Positions 24,023 to 32,922 of a stretch of 38,866 nt of DNA are shown piece after piece. Within the stretch, counting starts at the first letter, position 1. The number at the start of each line of letters is the position of its first letter. The notes under the pieces are model-generated. The model did not search any database, had not been told where the DNA came from, and worked only from the letters and a program-made list of their open reading frames with translations. The position numbers and the translations under genes were made by a program. This stretch comes from Owenweeksia sp. GTDB taxonomy: Bacteria > Bacteroidota > Bacteroidia > Flavobacteriales > Schleiferiaceae. The stretch is taken from positions 1 through 38,866 of the forward strand of contig JANQPD010000063.1 of NCBI GenBank assembly GCA_028285465.1, written 5' to 3'.

Positions 24023-24541
24023 TTATTGAATGCCCAGTTTTTTCTTTACCAAAGGCATGATGTCTTCTCCGTTTTCCGCGAAGATCACTACTCCCTTGCT
24101 TTGAGAGCTATCCAATATATAGCTAAAACCATTTTCTTTAGCTACTTCGCTTACCGCTTTGGTTGCCTTTTCAATAATTGGAGTAACCAACTCAATCTGC
24201 TTATTTTGCAGTTCCTGGCTGGCTTTTTGGGAATACTCCTGGATACGGCCCTGTAATTCCTGGATCTCTTTTTGCTTGGTTTCACGAGAAAGCTGGGTCA
24301 TCATCTTTTCGTTTTGCACATAGCTTTGGTACTTGGTTTCAAGTTCCGTCTCCATTTCTTCCACTTCTTTTTGCAGCTGGGTACGGAATGCCTCAATTTC
24401 TTTCTGGATCTTAGCTGTTTCGGGCATCATCTGCAACAATTCATCGGCATTTACATGCCCGATCTTCTGTTTCTGTGCTACGGCCGTACTGCCGATCAGC
24501 AAGCCAAGGCTCAGGAATAAGGTGGTTATTACTTTTTTCAT
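24023..24541 (-). CDS. skp: Skp/OmpH-family periplasmic chaperone, copy 2
   Basis: This 172-residue protein has a signal peptide (MKKVITTLFLSLGLLIGSTAVAQ), then GHVNADELLQMMPE, a long charged coiled-coil (about 40-120) and the final GFSYILDSSQSKGVVIFA. These are the Skp/OmpH features. Skp holds unfolded outer-membrane proteins in the periplasm and hands them to BamA, encoded two genes upstream. A paralogue precedes it by 27 bp. The two copies differ in length and charge, so they may serve different clients. Confidence 0.9.
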   Translation of the reverse strand: MKKVITTLFLSLGLLIGSTAVAQKQKIGHVNADELLQMMPETAKIQKEIEAFRTQLQKEVEEMETELETKYQSYVQNEKMMTQLSRETKQKEIQELQGRIQEYSQKASQELQNKQIELVTPIIEKATKAVSEVAKENGFSYILDSSQSKGVVIFAENGEDIMPLVKKKLGIQ

Positions 24542-24568
24542 CTTCGTTTTTATCTAATTATTGGTTTA

Positions 24569-25090
24569 TTAATCTGTAACTCCAAGCTTTTTGAGCACGG
24601 CTTCCGTAATATCAGCCCTGCTGCTGTTGTACAAAGTGATCAGGTCGCTCGATTTATCAAAAACAACATCCAACTTTTTGCGCTTTGCTATATCCTGGAT
24701 GGCGTTGTATACTTTGTCTTGTATCGGGCGTACCAATGCTATGCGTTTTTTGTACACTTCTCCTTCGGGACCAAAATACTTACGTTGCAATTCCGTAGCC
24801 TCTTCTTCTTTCTTTTTTATCTCTGCCAGGCGATCGTCCCGCATTTCGGCCGTCAACAATACTTTTTCTGCATTAAATGCTTTTTGCAAAGCATCGGCTT
24901 CGGAGCGTAGCGCTTCTACTTCTCCCTGCCAGGTTCTGCTCAATTGATCCAATTGTTTTTTTGCCTGGCCGTACTCCGGTAGTTTGCTCAAGATCAACTC
25001 TGTGTCCACTATAGCAAAGCGTTGCGCTTGTGTGGGCACCGAAAAACCAAGAATCAGGCCAAAAATAATGAACAGGGCAAATTTCTTCAT
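24569..25090 (-). CDS. skp: Skp/OmpH-family periplasmic chaperone, copy 1
   Basis: This 173-residue protein has a signal peptide MKKFALFIIFGLILGFSVPT, then AIVDTELILSKLPEYGQAKK and a coiled-coil arm with Ala-, Glu- and Lys-rich heptads (about 45-115). It ends VFDKSSDLITLYNSSRADITEAVLKKLGV. The layout matches Skp/OmpH trimer subunits. I chose the ATG at 25090, since the frame to 25183 overlaps bamA and is not hydrophobic in the expected way. It lies 22 bp after bamA, in the common Bacteroidota order bamA-skp-skp. Confidence 0.9.
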   Translation of the reverse strand: MKKFALFIIFGLILGFSVPTQAQRFAIVDTELILSKLPEYGQAKKQLDQLSRTWQGEVEALRSEADALQKAFNAEKVLLTAEMRDDRLAEIKKKEEEATELQRKYFGPEGEVYKKRIALVRPIQDKVYNAIQDIAKRKKLDVVFDKSSDLITLYNSSRADITEAVLKKLGVTD

Positions 25091-25112
25091 AAGGCGGGCG
25101 AAAATAATTAAA

Positions 25113-27683
25113 TTAAAACTGCTGACCAATGATGAAGTGAATGTTGCCTCCCGAGGGAACGTTTGCTCCCGGTATAGCATCAAATCCGTATCCCCAATCT
25201 ACCCCGAGTAAACCAAACATCGGCATGAAGATGCGTACTCCAGCACCAGCTGAACGCTTCAACTTAAACGGCTCATAGTTCTCAAAAGTATCAAAGGTAT
25301 TTCCTCCTTCCATAAAGCTAAGCACAAAGATCTGAGCGCTGGGGTTTTCCGTTATCAAATAACGTAGCTCTAACGTAAACTTATTATACAGCGCGCCACC
25401 TAAGGCAGTACCTCCTCCACCTCCGGGCACCAGACTGTTGTTGGGATAACCCCGCAAGCCTATAATTTCACGTCCGTCGAGTACAAAGTTTTGCAGGCCG
25501 TCTCCACCGAGGAAAAACCGTTCAAAAGGCGGAAGCCCAATATCCGGGTTATACGCACCCAGGAAACCAAATTCTCCAGCTGTTTTAATCACCGTTTTTG
25601 GAAAGATCTCGTTAAACCAACTGCTGTTTACCTTCCATTTGTGGTATTCGAGGAAGCGGTATTTCTGGTCGTCACTGGCTGTGGCGTAATCGGTTTCATC
25701 AAAGGGGCTGATGGGCAGGTAGCTCCAGGGAGGGGTCAACTCCAAGGAGACGTTGAACAATGAGCCCCGTCTCGGATAAATGGGATAATCCGTGCTGTTT
25801 CTGCCCAGTGTTATTTTATAGGCGATGTTGTTTACTCCCCCATCCGTAAACTGTATCCCCCCTAAGGGGTAGTTTCTCAGGCGGTACAATTGAAAATCTA
25901 CCGCATTGTATAGGGTGAAGTAATCGTCCGGCCATTTTAAACGCTGTCCTAGCCCTACCGTTACACCGGTAATGCTCAGGCTTTGCCTGCCCGGATCGTC
26001 ACGTGGCAAACCGTTTACATTTTGAATGTTGTGGTACACCGATACCGTAAGCGCATTGGGTTTTTTACCCCCCAGCCAGGGCTCGGTAAAAGAGGCGCTG
26101 TAAGACTGGAAGAAGAGCCCGTTGCTTTGCGCACGCAAGTTAATGGTTTGCCCATCTCCCGCGGGCAAGGGTTGCCAGGCGTTTTTCTTAAAAATGTTGT
26201 TCGCGGAAAAATTGTTAAAGTTTAGTCCTAATGTACCCACTATGCGGCCCGCACCCCAACCGCCTTGTAGTTCGAGTTGGCTGGTAGAGCGTTCTACAAC
26301 AGAGTACTCTATATCTACTGTACCGGTTTCGGCATTCGGGGTAGGCACCACGTTAAGCTCGGTAGGCTCAAAGAAACCCAGCTGCTGCAGCTCGCGCATG
26401 CTCCTTTGTATGTCGCTTCTACGGAACAATTCCCCGGGTTTAGTGCGTAATTCCCGCATGATCACATGATCATTTGTGCGGTCGTTCCCCACCACGGTTA
26501 CTTTACTAATGGTAGCCTGGCGACCTTCCCTGATCCGCATTTCAATATCTATAGAATCATTTTCTACGAGCACTTCCACAGGATTGAGGTCAAAAAACAG
26601 GTAACCGTTATCCAGGTAAAGTGAACTTACATCGCTTCCGTTCGGGTCGAGAAAGAGACGCTCCTGTAAAAAACCGGCATCGTATACGTCTCCCTTATTT
26701 ATTTGCAAGATCTGGCTCAGTGTTTCCGTACTGTATTTCGTATTGCCGAGCCAGGTAATGTTCCGGAAGTAATACTTTTCTCCTTCTTCAATGTATATGT
26801 CAATAGCTACCCGGTCATCTTCCACGGGATAAACGGAATCCTTAACAATACGTGCGTCACGATACCCATATTTGTTGTACTCCTCAATAATCAGTTTTTT
26901 GTCGTCTTCGTATTCGTCACGTAAAAATTTTGAGGACTTAAATATGGTCCAGGGCCTTTTGCGCGTAGTCTCTTTCATGGCTTTGCGCAACTTACTGTCA
27001 CTCAATCCTTCTGTTCGGCCAAACCAGTCAAAAAAGTGTTTTTTCTCTCTTTTCTGAGCCGTATTTCCGTAAAAATTAATGTCTTTGATCTTCACCTTCT
27101 CTCCCAGGTCTACACTGATCTCCATGATCACGGCATTGCTGCTGGTGGTGTCTACCTTTTTCACCACATCTACTTCTACATTGAGGTAACCTTTTTCTAC
27201 GAAGTGCTTACGTGCTGTGTTCCTGGTGGTAACGATCAGATTTTCCGTTACGATAGCGCCCCGGCTCAGGTTCAATTCTTCCCGCAGGTCGTTCTTCTTG
27301 GTTTTGGAAAGATTACCTCTTATCCCATATAGGCTGAGCTTGGGCAGCTCAGTGAGGCGGATCTCCAGGTAAACCAAATTCTCTCTGCGCTCCGTAACGT
27401 AGATCCCTATATCGTCAAAAAGCCGCTGGCGCCACAAATTCTTGATGGCATCGGTTGTCTTTTGGCTGGGGAGTTCAATTTTGTCTCCTACCTTAAGGCC
27501 GGAGATTAACAGGATCACCTGACGATCAAGATTATCTGCGCCGGTTATGGTAATGCCGCCTATTTCATACTTCACCCCGGGGAGGATCCCGAGTCCACTA
27601 AGGTTTTTGCCTGGTGTTGTTTGCGCCTGCAGACCAAAAACAAAAAAAAGTGCCGCTATCAGGCACCATAGGGGGTTACGCAT
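25113..27683 (-). CDS. bamA: Outer-membrane protein assembly factor BamA (Omp85)
   Basis: This 856-residue protein has a signal peptide (MRNPLWCLIAALFFVFGLQA), an N-terminal periplasmic part of about 400 residues built from POTRA repeats (for example IGGITITGADNLDRQVI, VKIKDINFYGN, YYFRNITWLGN and ATISKVTVVGN), and a C-terminal 16-strand barrel ending in ...GGNIHFIIGQQF with the terminal Phe. The conserved VRGY-type loop reads EIIGLRGY. It inserts beta-barrel proteins into the outer membrane. Between uppS and two skp genes it forms the standard envelope-biogenesis block. It starts 7 bp after the uppS stop. Confidence 0.97.
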   Translation of the reverse strand: MRNPLWCLIAALFFVFGLQAQTTPGKNLSGLGILPGVKYEIGGITITGADNLDRQVILLISGLKVGDKIELPSQKTTDAIKNLWRQRLFDDIGIYVTERRENLVYLEIRLTELPKLSLYGIRGNLSKTKKNDLREELNLSRGAIVTENLIVTTRNTARKHFVEKGYLNVEVDVVKKVDTTSSNAVIMEISVDLGEKVKIKDINFYGNTAQKREKKHFFDWFGRTEGLSDSKLRKAMKETTRKRPWTIFKSSKFLRDEYEDDKKLIIEEYNKYGYRDARIVKDSVYPVEDDRVAIDIYIEEGEKYYFRNITWLGNTKYSTETLSQILQINKGDVYDAGFLQERLFLDPNGSDVSSLYLDNGYLFFDLNPVEVLVENDSIDIEMRIREGRQATISKVTVVGNDRTNDHVIMRELRTKPGELFRRSDIQRSMRELQQLGFFEPTELNVVPTPNAETGTVDIEYSVVERSTSQLELQGGWGAGRIVGTLGLNFNNFSANNIFKKNAWQPLPAGDGQTINLRAQSNGLFFQSYSASFTEPWLGGKKPNALTVSVYHNIQNVNGLPRDDPGRQSLSITGVTVGLGQRLKWPDDYFTLYNAVDFQLYRLRNYPLGGIQFTDGGVNNIAYKITLGRNSTDYPIYPRRGSLFNVSLELTPPWSYLPISPFDETDYATASDDQKYRFLEYHKWKVNSSWFNEIFPKTVIKTAGEFGFLGAYNPDIGLPPFERFFLGGDGLQNFVLDGREIIGLRGYPNNSLVPGGGGGTALGGALYNKFTLELRYLITENPSAQIFVLSFMEGGNTFDTFENYEPFKLKRSAGAGVRIFMPMFGLLGVDWGYGFDAIPGANVPSGGNIHFIIGQQF

Positions 27684-27689
27684 GCTGGT

Positions 27690-28433
27690 TTAAGGGTTTA
27701 GTTGCTCACTGGTTTTGCCGTACCGCCTTTCACGGTTTTGATAACTCAGTAAAGCCTTGTAAAAATCTTCTTCGTCAAAATCAGGCCAAAGGGTATCTGT
27801 AAAATAAAGTTCTGCATAAGCGATCTGCCACAACAGGTAATTGCTGATTCTGTGCTCTCCGCTGGTGCGGATCAGCAGGTCGGGCGGGGGCATATCGTGC
27901 GTAAGCAAGTGCTGTTCCAAATGCACTTCGTTGATCTCTTCTACACTTAACTCTTTTGTATGTACTTTTTGTGCAATGGCCCGCACAGCATTCATTATTT
28001 CAGCTTTACTTCCATAGCTTAGCGCTAACGTAAGAGTCATTCGCTTATTGCCTGCCGTAGTTTTTCTTACCTCGCTTAATTCAACTTGACACTTTTCGGG
28101 CAAGGAAGCCAGATCACCAATGGCACTCAGGCGTATTTCATTCTTTTGTAAAGTGCCTAACTCTTTTTTTAAGCTGCTTACGAGTAAAGACATAAGTGCA
28201 TTGACTTCTGCTTTGGGCCTTGACCAGTTTTCACTACTAAAGGCATATACGGTTAAGTACTTGACACCATTTTTAGCAGCGGCGGTTGCCACCTTGCGCA
28301 GTGCATCCACACCTTTTTTGTGTCCCCGTGCCCGCAAAAAGCCCTGTTTCTTTGCCCAGCGCCCGTTTCCATCCATAATTATGGCCACGTGCCCGGGGAT
28401 CTTATCCGTATGTAGTTGTTCTTTCAGGCTCAT
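27690..28433 (-). CDS. uppS: Undecaprenyl diphosphate synthase (cis-prenyltransferase)
   Basis: This 247-residue enzyme has IIMDGNGRWAKKQG (18-31; catalytic Asp in MDGNGRWA), YAFSSENWSRP, and the C-terminal RTSGEHRISNYLLWQIAYAELYF with WPDF. It builds the C55 lipid carrier for peptidoglycan and O-antigen. Its ATG (28433) overlaps the porG stop as ATGA, which fixes the start and shows translational coupling. The longer frame with MRKLCRQK at 28457 is rejected. It lies in the operon nadK-porG-uppS-bamA-skp-skp. Confidence 0.96.
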   Translation of the reverse strand: MSLKEQLHTDKIPGHVAIIMDGNGRWAKKQGFLRARGHKKGVDALRKVATAAAKNGVKYLTVYAFSSENWSRPKAEVNALMSLLVSSLKKELGTLQKNEIRLSAIGDLASLPEKCQVELSEVRKTTAGNKRMTLTLALSYGSKAEIMNAVRAIAQKVHTKELSVEEINEVHLEQHLLTHDMPPPDLLIRTSGEHRISNYLLWQIAYAELYFTDTLWPDFDEEDFYKALLSYQNRERRYGKTSEQLNP

Positions 28434-29254
28434 CTTCTGCCTACAAAGCTTGCGCACTTTTCGTAAAACTCGCCAAATTTCACCTGCAGGGTTATGCCGG
28501 TAAAAATGTACCAGTCTGTATTGTCGGGATTTCCCCTGTAAATACCGGCTTTATTGCTTTGGGAGAGGCTCCTGTCGCTTAAAGCCGCTGCCACCTCTCC
28601 ATGGGCTTCTTCAATAATAGCAGGATCAACATAACGGCCGCTTACGTCATCCAGGTAATCTGTGCTTGACCTCCTTACCGTGCTTTCTATGCCTATGGAA
28701 GTGAAACGCCCGATAGCCCACTTATATCCTGCACCAAACACAAAAAAAGAGGCTGCGGTGGGGTAAAAGCCTTCGTTGCGGGCGCTGGTCGATTGACCTT
28801 CGGTACCCAGCGGCTGCAGGTCATAAAACTCCCCCTGGTAACGGGCACGCGGATTAAAAGAAAAGATGCCAAAGCCAGCCATTACATAAGGCGAGTGATT
28901 TTTGCGGGTACCCGGGCGAAAGGGAAAGAAATTAAACTCCAGCATTATGCTTCCCTCCAAAACAGGGCTTTCAAAATGCAGGTTCCGTTCTATCCGGTAA
29001 TCAAAATTACTTACCGAATCTGCATTGCGTATGTACCCATAATTTACGGAAGCCCGCAGGGCATAGTGTTCATTGATGTTGTAGCGGTAAAAGCCCCCGA
29101 AAGCATATCCTTTTGGCAGATGAAGACCATAATCGCCCACATCTCCAATGAAATGACTCCCACCCCCAAACACGCCGATCTCGGAATACTGGGCTTGTGC
29201 CTGCAAGACACAAAACAATGTTAATATTTTGATTATGAGCTTTTTGACCACCAC
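28430..29254 (-). CDS. porG: PorG-like outer-membrane barrel (T9SS component, DUF6089)
   Basis: This 274-residue protein has a signal peptide (MVVKKLIIKILTLFCVLQAQA) and then an eight-strand-like barrel with alternating aromatic strands: IGVFGGGSHFIGDVGDYG, GGFYRYNINEHYALRASVNYG and FPFRPGTRKNHSPYVMAGFGIF. The start I-G-V-x-x-G-G-S-x-x-x-G-D and the position just before uppS-bamA-skp are typical of DUF6089 proteins, which include P. gingivalis PorG, a T9SS outer-membrane component working with PorK/PorN. The assignment rests on fold, position and the presence of T9SS substrates in the window; a paralogue of unknown role is possible. Overlaps uppS by 4 bp. Confidence 0.8.
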   Translation of the reverse strand: MVVKKLIIKILTLFCVLQAQAQYSEIGVFGGGSHFIGDVGDYGLHLPKGYAFGGFYRYNINEHYALRASVNYGYIRNADSVSNFDYRIERNLHFESPVLEGSIMLEFNFFPFRPGTRKNHSPYVMAGFGIFSFNPRARYQGEFYDLQPLGTEGQSTSARNEGFYPTAASFFVFGAGYKWAIGRFTSIGIESTVRRSSTDYLDDVSGRYVDPAIIEEAHGEVAAALSDRSLSQSNKAGIYRGNPDNTDWYIFTGITLQVKFGEFYEKCASFVGRR

Positions 29255-29313
29255 TTCTTTAAAACGAGCGCAAATATAGTTATTTAGCCAGAGGGGCTAC
29301 AAACCTTCGGCCC

Positions 29314-30192
29314 TCAATTTCTTCGATCAAGCCCCCATAATAGTTTATTGCGCAGGGTACTGCTAAAGTCCTGGATATCTGTTTTTACCAGTTTTATCTT
29401 AAAGCGCTCCAGCCTGATCTGCAATTCCGCACCCGATTCAATGGTATAGATACGCGAATCAAGCGAAACTAAAAACTGCTTTTCCCTGCCCTCTACCTTA
29501 AGTTTTATTTCGCAATCGTTAGGTATAACGAAGGGACGGACATTCAAATTGTGAGGTGCAATGGGGGTAAGTACAAAACAATCTGAACCGGGCATAATAA
29601 TAGGGCCTCCGCAACTCAGGCTATACCCTGTACTTCCGGTTGGCGTAGACACGATCAGCCCATCTGCCCAATAACTGTTTAGATACTCGTCATTTATATA
29701 GGTATGCACAGTAATCATGGCTGTAGTATCCTTGCGGCTTACGGCTACTTCATTCAGCGCAAAATTCATTTCCAGGTCCAGTGCGTCCGATTGCATATTG
29801 AGCAGCACCCGTTCTTCTATACTGTAGGCCTGTTGGGCAAGCGCATCTATGGCCGCACTCACTTTTTCTTTACTCACATTACTCAAAAAACCAAGGCGTC
29901 CAAGATTTACCCCGAGTATGGGAATGCCGCTGTCGCGCACCATAGTTACTGCATCCAGCATGGTGCCATCTCCCCCGAGGGTCATCAGAAAGTCGGGTTT
30001 GTATTGCAGCAGTTCTTCGTGAGAAGCGTACTCATGGAAACTCAACTGCAGGTCGCAATATTCTTGAATGTATTTGTTGAGCTTACGGTTTACGTAAATA
30101 GCTGTAGAAAGGGCATTGAGCTTTTGATACAGGTCTTCAACAAAGGGGCGGGATTCTTTTGTAATGTTCTTGCCAAAAATCGCTACCCGCAT
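29314..30192 (-). CDS. nadK: NAD kinase
   Basis: This 292-residue enzyme has the family motifs LGGDGTMLDAV (about 72-82; catalytic Asp in GGDGT), GRLGFLSN and TPTGSTGYSLSCGGPI (about 180-195). It phosphorylates NAD to NADP. It lies 59 bp before porG and 2 bp after the CBS protein stop on the same strand, so it is the second gene of the envelope operon. Confidence 0.96.
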   Translation of the reverse strand: MRVAIFGKNITKESRPFVEDLYQKLNALSTAIYVNRKLNKYIQEYCDLQLSFHEYASHEELLQYKPDFLMTLGGDGTMLDAVTMVRDSGIPILGVNLGRLGFLSNVSKEKVSAAIDALAQQAYSIEERVLLNMQSDALDLEMNFALNEVAVSRKDTTAMITVHTYINDEYLNSYWADGLIVSTPTGSTGYSLSCGGPIIMPGSDCFVLTPIAPHNLNVRPFVIPNDCEIKLKVEGREKQFLVSLDSRIYTIESGAELQIRLERFKIKLVKTDIQDFSSTLRNKLLWGLDRRN

Positions 30193-30194
30193 GC

Positions 30195-30860
30195 TTACAC
30201 ATTTAGATATTTCATAAAAGCTTCGTAGCGTTCGGCAAGGGTATTGTCAAAAACACTTTCGTGAAAAACCATCAACACTTTATAGCTGTAGCGCTCAAAA
30301 TTCTTTAAGATACGCCCCAGGTCCTTTTGATTGATTTTCAGGGAAAGATGCAGGTCGTCACTTTGCTGTGCAGCCGTCAGGTGAAACCCAATAATACGCG
30401 CATCTTCAGATTCAACAATCTGTGCGATCTGCGAAAGCTGGTAATCCCGGGTGGGAATTTCCAGTACGAGCACACTGCCTGCCTCCGTGAAGGTAAGCTG
30501 CCTCCCCATATCCTGTATCAGTTCCAGAGGAGACAGATAGCCCATATAAGCCTGTTTCTGGTTCACTACCGGTAAGAGGCTAAGGTTCCCCTGCCCTACT
30601 ACCTTAAGCGCCTCAAACAAGTTCGCCTCTTCCTGAATGGAATAAGCCCTAAGAAAATGCTTGTTTTGGCTTAATGCCTGGCCACTTCCATCCGCCTCCA
30701 AAAGATCATCTTCACAAACAACGCCCAGGTAGAGGCGTTCTTCATCTACTACCGGAAGGTGTGAAAATTTCAATTCCTCCATGGTATCCAACACCTCTGC
30801 TATATCATCGGAGAGACTGAGCGGTTTAATGTCGTTGAGAATACTGTCTTTTACTTTCAT
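30195..30860 (-). CDS. CBS-domain protein
   Basis: This 221-residue soluble protein has two N-terminal CBS motifs. The first is near residues 1-60 ([32 protein letters not shown]) and the second near 65-130 ([24 protein letters not shown]). The C-terminal half resembles an ACT-like domain with [19 protein letters not shown]. Such proteins bind adenosyl ligands, but no partner is clear. The ATG at 30860 ([10 protein letters not shown]) lies 13 nt after an exact minus-strand -7 box, so the start at 30875 is excluded. First gene of the leftward envelope operon. Confidence 0.85.
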   Translation of the reverse strand: MKVKDSILNDIKPLSLSDDIAEVLDTMEELKFSHLPVVDEERLYLGVVCEDDLLEADGSGQALSQNKHFLRAYSIQEEANLFEALKVVGQGNLSLLPVVNQKQAYMGYLSPLELIQDMGRQLTFTEAGSVLVLEIPTRDYQLSQIAQIVESEDARIIGFHLTAAQQSDDLHLSLKINQKDLGRILKNFERYSYKVLMVFHESVFDNTLAERYEAFMKYLNV

Positions 30861-30872
30861 ATCGATACAGAG

Positions 30873-30880
30873 CAAACTTA
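30873..30880 (-). promoter_or_regulatory. -7 promoter box of the CBS-nadK-porG-uppS-bamA-skp operon
   Basis: Minus-strand TAAGTTTG fits TAnnTTTG. It is divergent from, and only 5 bp away from, the pdxJ -7 box (30886-30893). The CBS start codon is 13 nt downstream, so the mRNA leader is very short. Confidence 0.6.
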
Positions 30881-30885
30881 AGATT

Positions 30886-30893
30886 TATCTTTG
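30886..30893 (+). promoter_or_regulatory. -7 promoter box of pdxJ
   Basis: TATCTTTG fits TAnnTTTG. It is followed by CAGCT and lies 6 bp before the pdxJ start codon, so the mRNA is nearly leaderless. Confidence 0.6.
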
Positions 30894-30898
30894 CAGCT

Positions 30899-31633
30899 AT
30901 GACAAAATTGAGTGTAAACATCAATAAGATCGCCACCTTACGCAATGCCAGAGGAGGGAATGTACCAAACCTCTTGGAAGCAGCGCTGGATTGTGAGCGT
31001 TTTGGCGCGCAAGGCATTACGGTTCACCCACGGCCGGATGAGCGCCACATCCGCTACCAGGATGTTCGGGAGTTAAAACCGGCATTGCGTACCGAATTCA
31101 ATATCGAAGGCTACCCTTCACAAGACTTCATAGACCTGGTGTTACAAAACGTCCCCGCCCAGGTAACCCTGGTACCCGACCCGCCTGATGTATTGACCTC
31201 GAATGCCGGCTGGGATACTATACAAAACGCAGACTTGCTTAAAGATTGCATTTCTACCTTCAAGCAAGCTGGTATCCGTACCAGTATCTTTATGGATTGC
31301 AACGAGGATTTTATAGAAGCGGCCGCCAAAATTGGAGCAGACCGCATAGAACTGTACACAGAAGAATATGCCGTGGGCTATGAAAAGGACCCTGAGCATG
31401 CCATAGCACCCTATGTGTATGCAGTAGAGGTAGCATTGAAAAATGAATTGGGGATCAATGCCGGGCACGACCTCAATTTAAACAACCTCAATTTTTTTGC
31501 CCGTAACGTGCCACAGCTTGCTGAAGTTTCGATTGGCCACGCCTTAATTTCTGATGCATTATATTTAGGATTGGAAAACACGATCCAGATGTATCGCAGG
31601 AAACTAGAAGCCGCTACTCTTGAAAACGCCTAA
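30899..31633 (+). CDS. pdxJ: Pyridoxine 5'-phosphate synthase
   Basis: This 244-residue TIM-barrel enzyme has [17 protein letters not shown] (5-21), [15 protein letters not shown] (44-58), the catalytic Glu region FNIEGYPS and [12 protein letters not shown] near residue 185. All are PdxJ hallmarks. It condenses 1-deoxy-xylulose 5-phosphate derivatives to pyridoxine phosphate. The next gene overlaps it by 14 bp. The start codon follows an exact -7 box closely. Confidence 0.97.
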   Translation: MTKLSVNINKIATLRNARGGNVPNLLEAALDCERFGAQGITVHPRPDERHIRYQDVRELKPALRTEFNIEGYPSQDFIDLVLQNVPAQVTLVPDPPDVLTSNAGWDTIQNADLLKDCISTFKQAGIRTSIFMDCNEDFIEAAAKIGADRIELYTEEYAVGYEKDPEHAIAPYVYAVEVALKNELGINAGHDLNLNNLNFFARNVPQLAEVSIGHALISDALYLGLENTIQMYRRKLEAATLENA

Positions 31634-32528
31634 ACCTTTAAAGAAAGGGGATAAGATCGGGTTGGTTTCTACCGCCCGGAAAATTAGCCGCAATGAACTG
31701 GAAACAGCCCTGCAGGTTTTTGAAGATTGGGGCTTGCAATGTGTTTTTGCCCCACACTTGTTTGCTACACACCACCAGTTTGCAGGAACTGACGAGCAGC
31801 GCCTGGCCGATCTGCAGGGGTTTATTGACGAACCCGAGATCAAAGCCATTATCTGCGCGCGTGGGGGCTATGGTACGGTGCGCATAATAGACGAACTAAA
31901 CTTTCTTGCACTTGCCGAAAACCCGAAGTGGATTGTAGGGTATAGTGACGTTACCGTTCTCCTTAACAAACTTAAAAAACTGGGATTAGAAAGCATCCAT
32001 GGCAGCATGCCGATAAATTTTGCCCAAAACAGCAAGAAGAGTTTAGAAAGCCTGCGCAATGCGCTTTTTGGAAAGCGCATTGCCTACGAAGTAGCTCCTC
32101 ATCCCTTTAACAGGAAAGGAAACACTTTAGGGCGGCTTACCGGTGGAAACCTTTCTATCCTCTACAGCCAAACCGGCTCACCCACCGGGCTGAGCACAGA
32201 AGGCGAAATATTGTTTATCGAAGACCTGGATGAGTACCTGTATCACATTGACCGTATGATGTACAACCTGAAGCGCAACGGGTATTTTGAAAAGGTGGCG
32301 GGCATTGTAATCGGAAGCATGAGTGACATGCGCGACAATGCAATACCTTTTGGCCGCACTGCGGAAGAGATCATACGCGACATACTCAGCCCTTACAACT
32401 TCCCATTGTGTTTTGGTTTTCCTGCAGGTCACCAAAAGGACAACCGCGCCCTTATTTTTGGCAGAAGAGCTGCGCTGGAAGTTCGCGGCAGCTCCGTAAC
32501 GCTTTCTTTTGAAGATGGCTATACATAA
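31620..32528 (+). CDS. LD-carboxypeptidase (peptidase S66 family)
   Basis: This 302-residue enzyme has the Ser of GYSDVTVLL (near 100), the Glu in [15 protein letters not shown] (near 195) and the His in [10 protein letters not shown] (near 268). These correspond to the S66 triad that cuts the L,D-bond of murein tripeptides or tetrapeptides. It starts with TTG at 31620 inside the pdxJ 3' end; no ATG lies in-frame near the N-terminus. It recycles peptidoglycan in the cytoplasm, assuming the family role. It is the middle gene of pdxJ-ldc-yraN. Confidence 0.92.
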   Translation: MKTPKPLKKGDKIGLVSTARKISRNELETALQVFEDWGLQCVFAPHLFATHHQFAGTDEQRLADLQGFIDEPEIKAIICARGGYGTVRIIDELNFLALAENPKWIVGYSDVTVLLNKLKKLGLESIHGSMPINFAQNSKKSLESLRNALFGKRIAYEVAPHPFNRKGNTLGRLTGGNLSILYSQTGSPTGLSTEGEILFIEDLDEYLYHIDRMMYNLKRNGYFEKVAGIVIGSMSDMRDNAIPFGRTAEEIIRDILSPYNFPLCFGFPAGHQKDNRALIFGRRAALEVRGSSVTLSFEDGYT

Positions 32529-32868
32529 TGAACTTGGAAAAAGAGGTGAAGAAGAAGCACTCGCCTTTTTATTGAAAAAGGGGTTTGTTTTGCGCGAAAA
32601 AAACTGGCGGTTTGGCAAAGAGGAAATAGACCTCATTGTGGAAACACCCGGGCAACTCGTTATTGTAGAAGTGAAAGCCAGGAGTACGGACAGCTACGGA
32701 AACCCCTATGAATTTATCAGCAGGGCCAAACAAAAGCACCTTATCCGGGCAGCTAATGCCTATGTGGAAAAACTGGGCATAAACAAGGACATTCGCTTTG
32801 ACATTATTGCCATTACCTACAAGCCTGCTTTTTTGCTGGAACATATCCCGGAAGCATTTTACCCTTGA
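32515..32868 (+). CDS. yraN: UPF0102 (YraN) family nuclease-fold protein
   Basis: This 117-residue protein has GKRGEEEALAFLLKKGF (9-25), the acidic core EEIDLIV and the following IVEVKAR, which make up the restriction-endonuclease-like YraN fold (E...D...ExK). Function in vivo is unsettled. The ATG at 32515 gives [10 protein letters not shown]; a TTG two codons upstream is less likely. It overlaps the LD-carboxypeptidase gene by 14 bp. Confidence 0.93.
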   Translation: MAIHNELGKRGEEEALAFLLKKGFVLREKNWRFGKEEIDLIVETPGQLVIVEVKARSTDSYGNPYEFISRAKQKHLIRAANAYVEKLGINKDIRFDIIAITYKPAFLLEHIPEAFYP

Positions 32869-32900
32869 AACAGCGATGAGCACGATGCCTTAAGTTTAAG

Positions 32901-32908
32901 TAATTTTG
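32901..32908 (+). promoter_or_regulatory. -7 promoter box of the pseudouridine synthase gene
   Basis: TAATTTTG fits TAnnTTTG and lies 14 bp before the GTG start at 32923. Confidence 0.55.
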
Positions 32909-32922
32909 CCAAAATTTTATAC

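Noticed and set aside
29279..29286. TTATTTAG half-site before porG
   Set aside because: It has no matching second arm, so I do not call it an iron operator.
30861..30875. Start codon MLCID for the CBS protein
   Set aside because: It overlaps the predicted -7 box on the minus strand, so the transcript would start after it.
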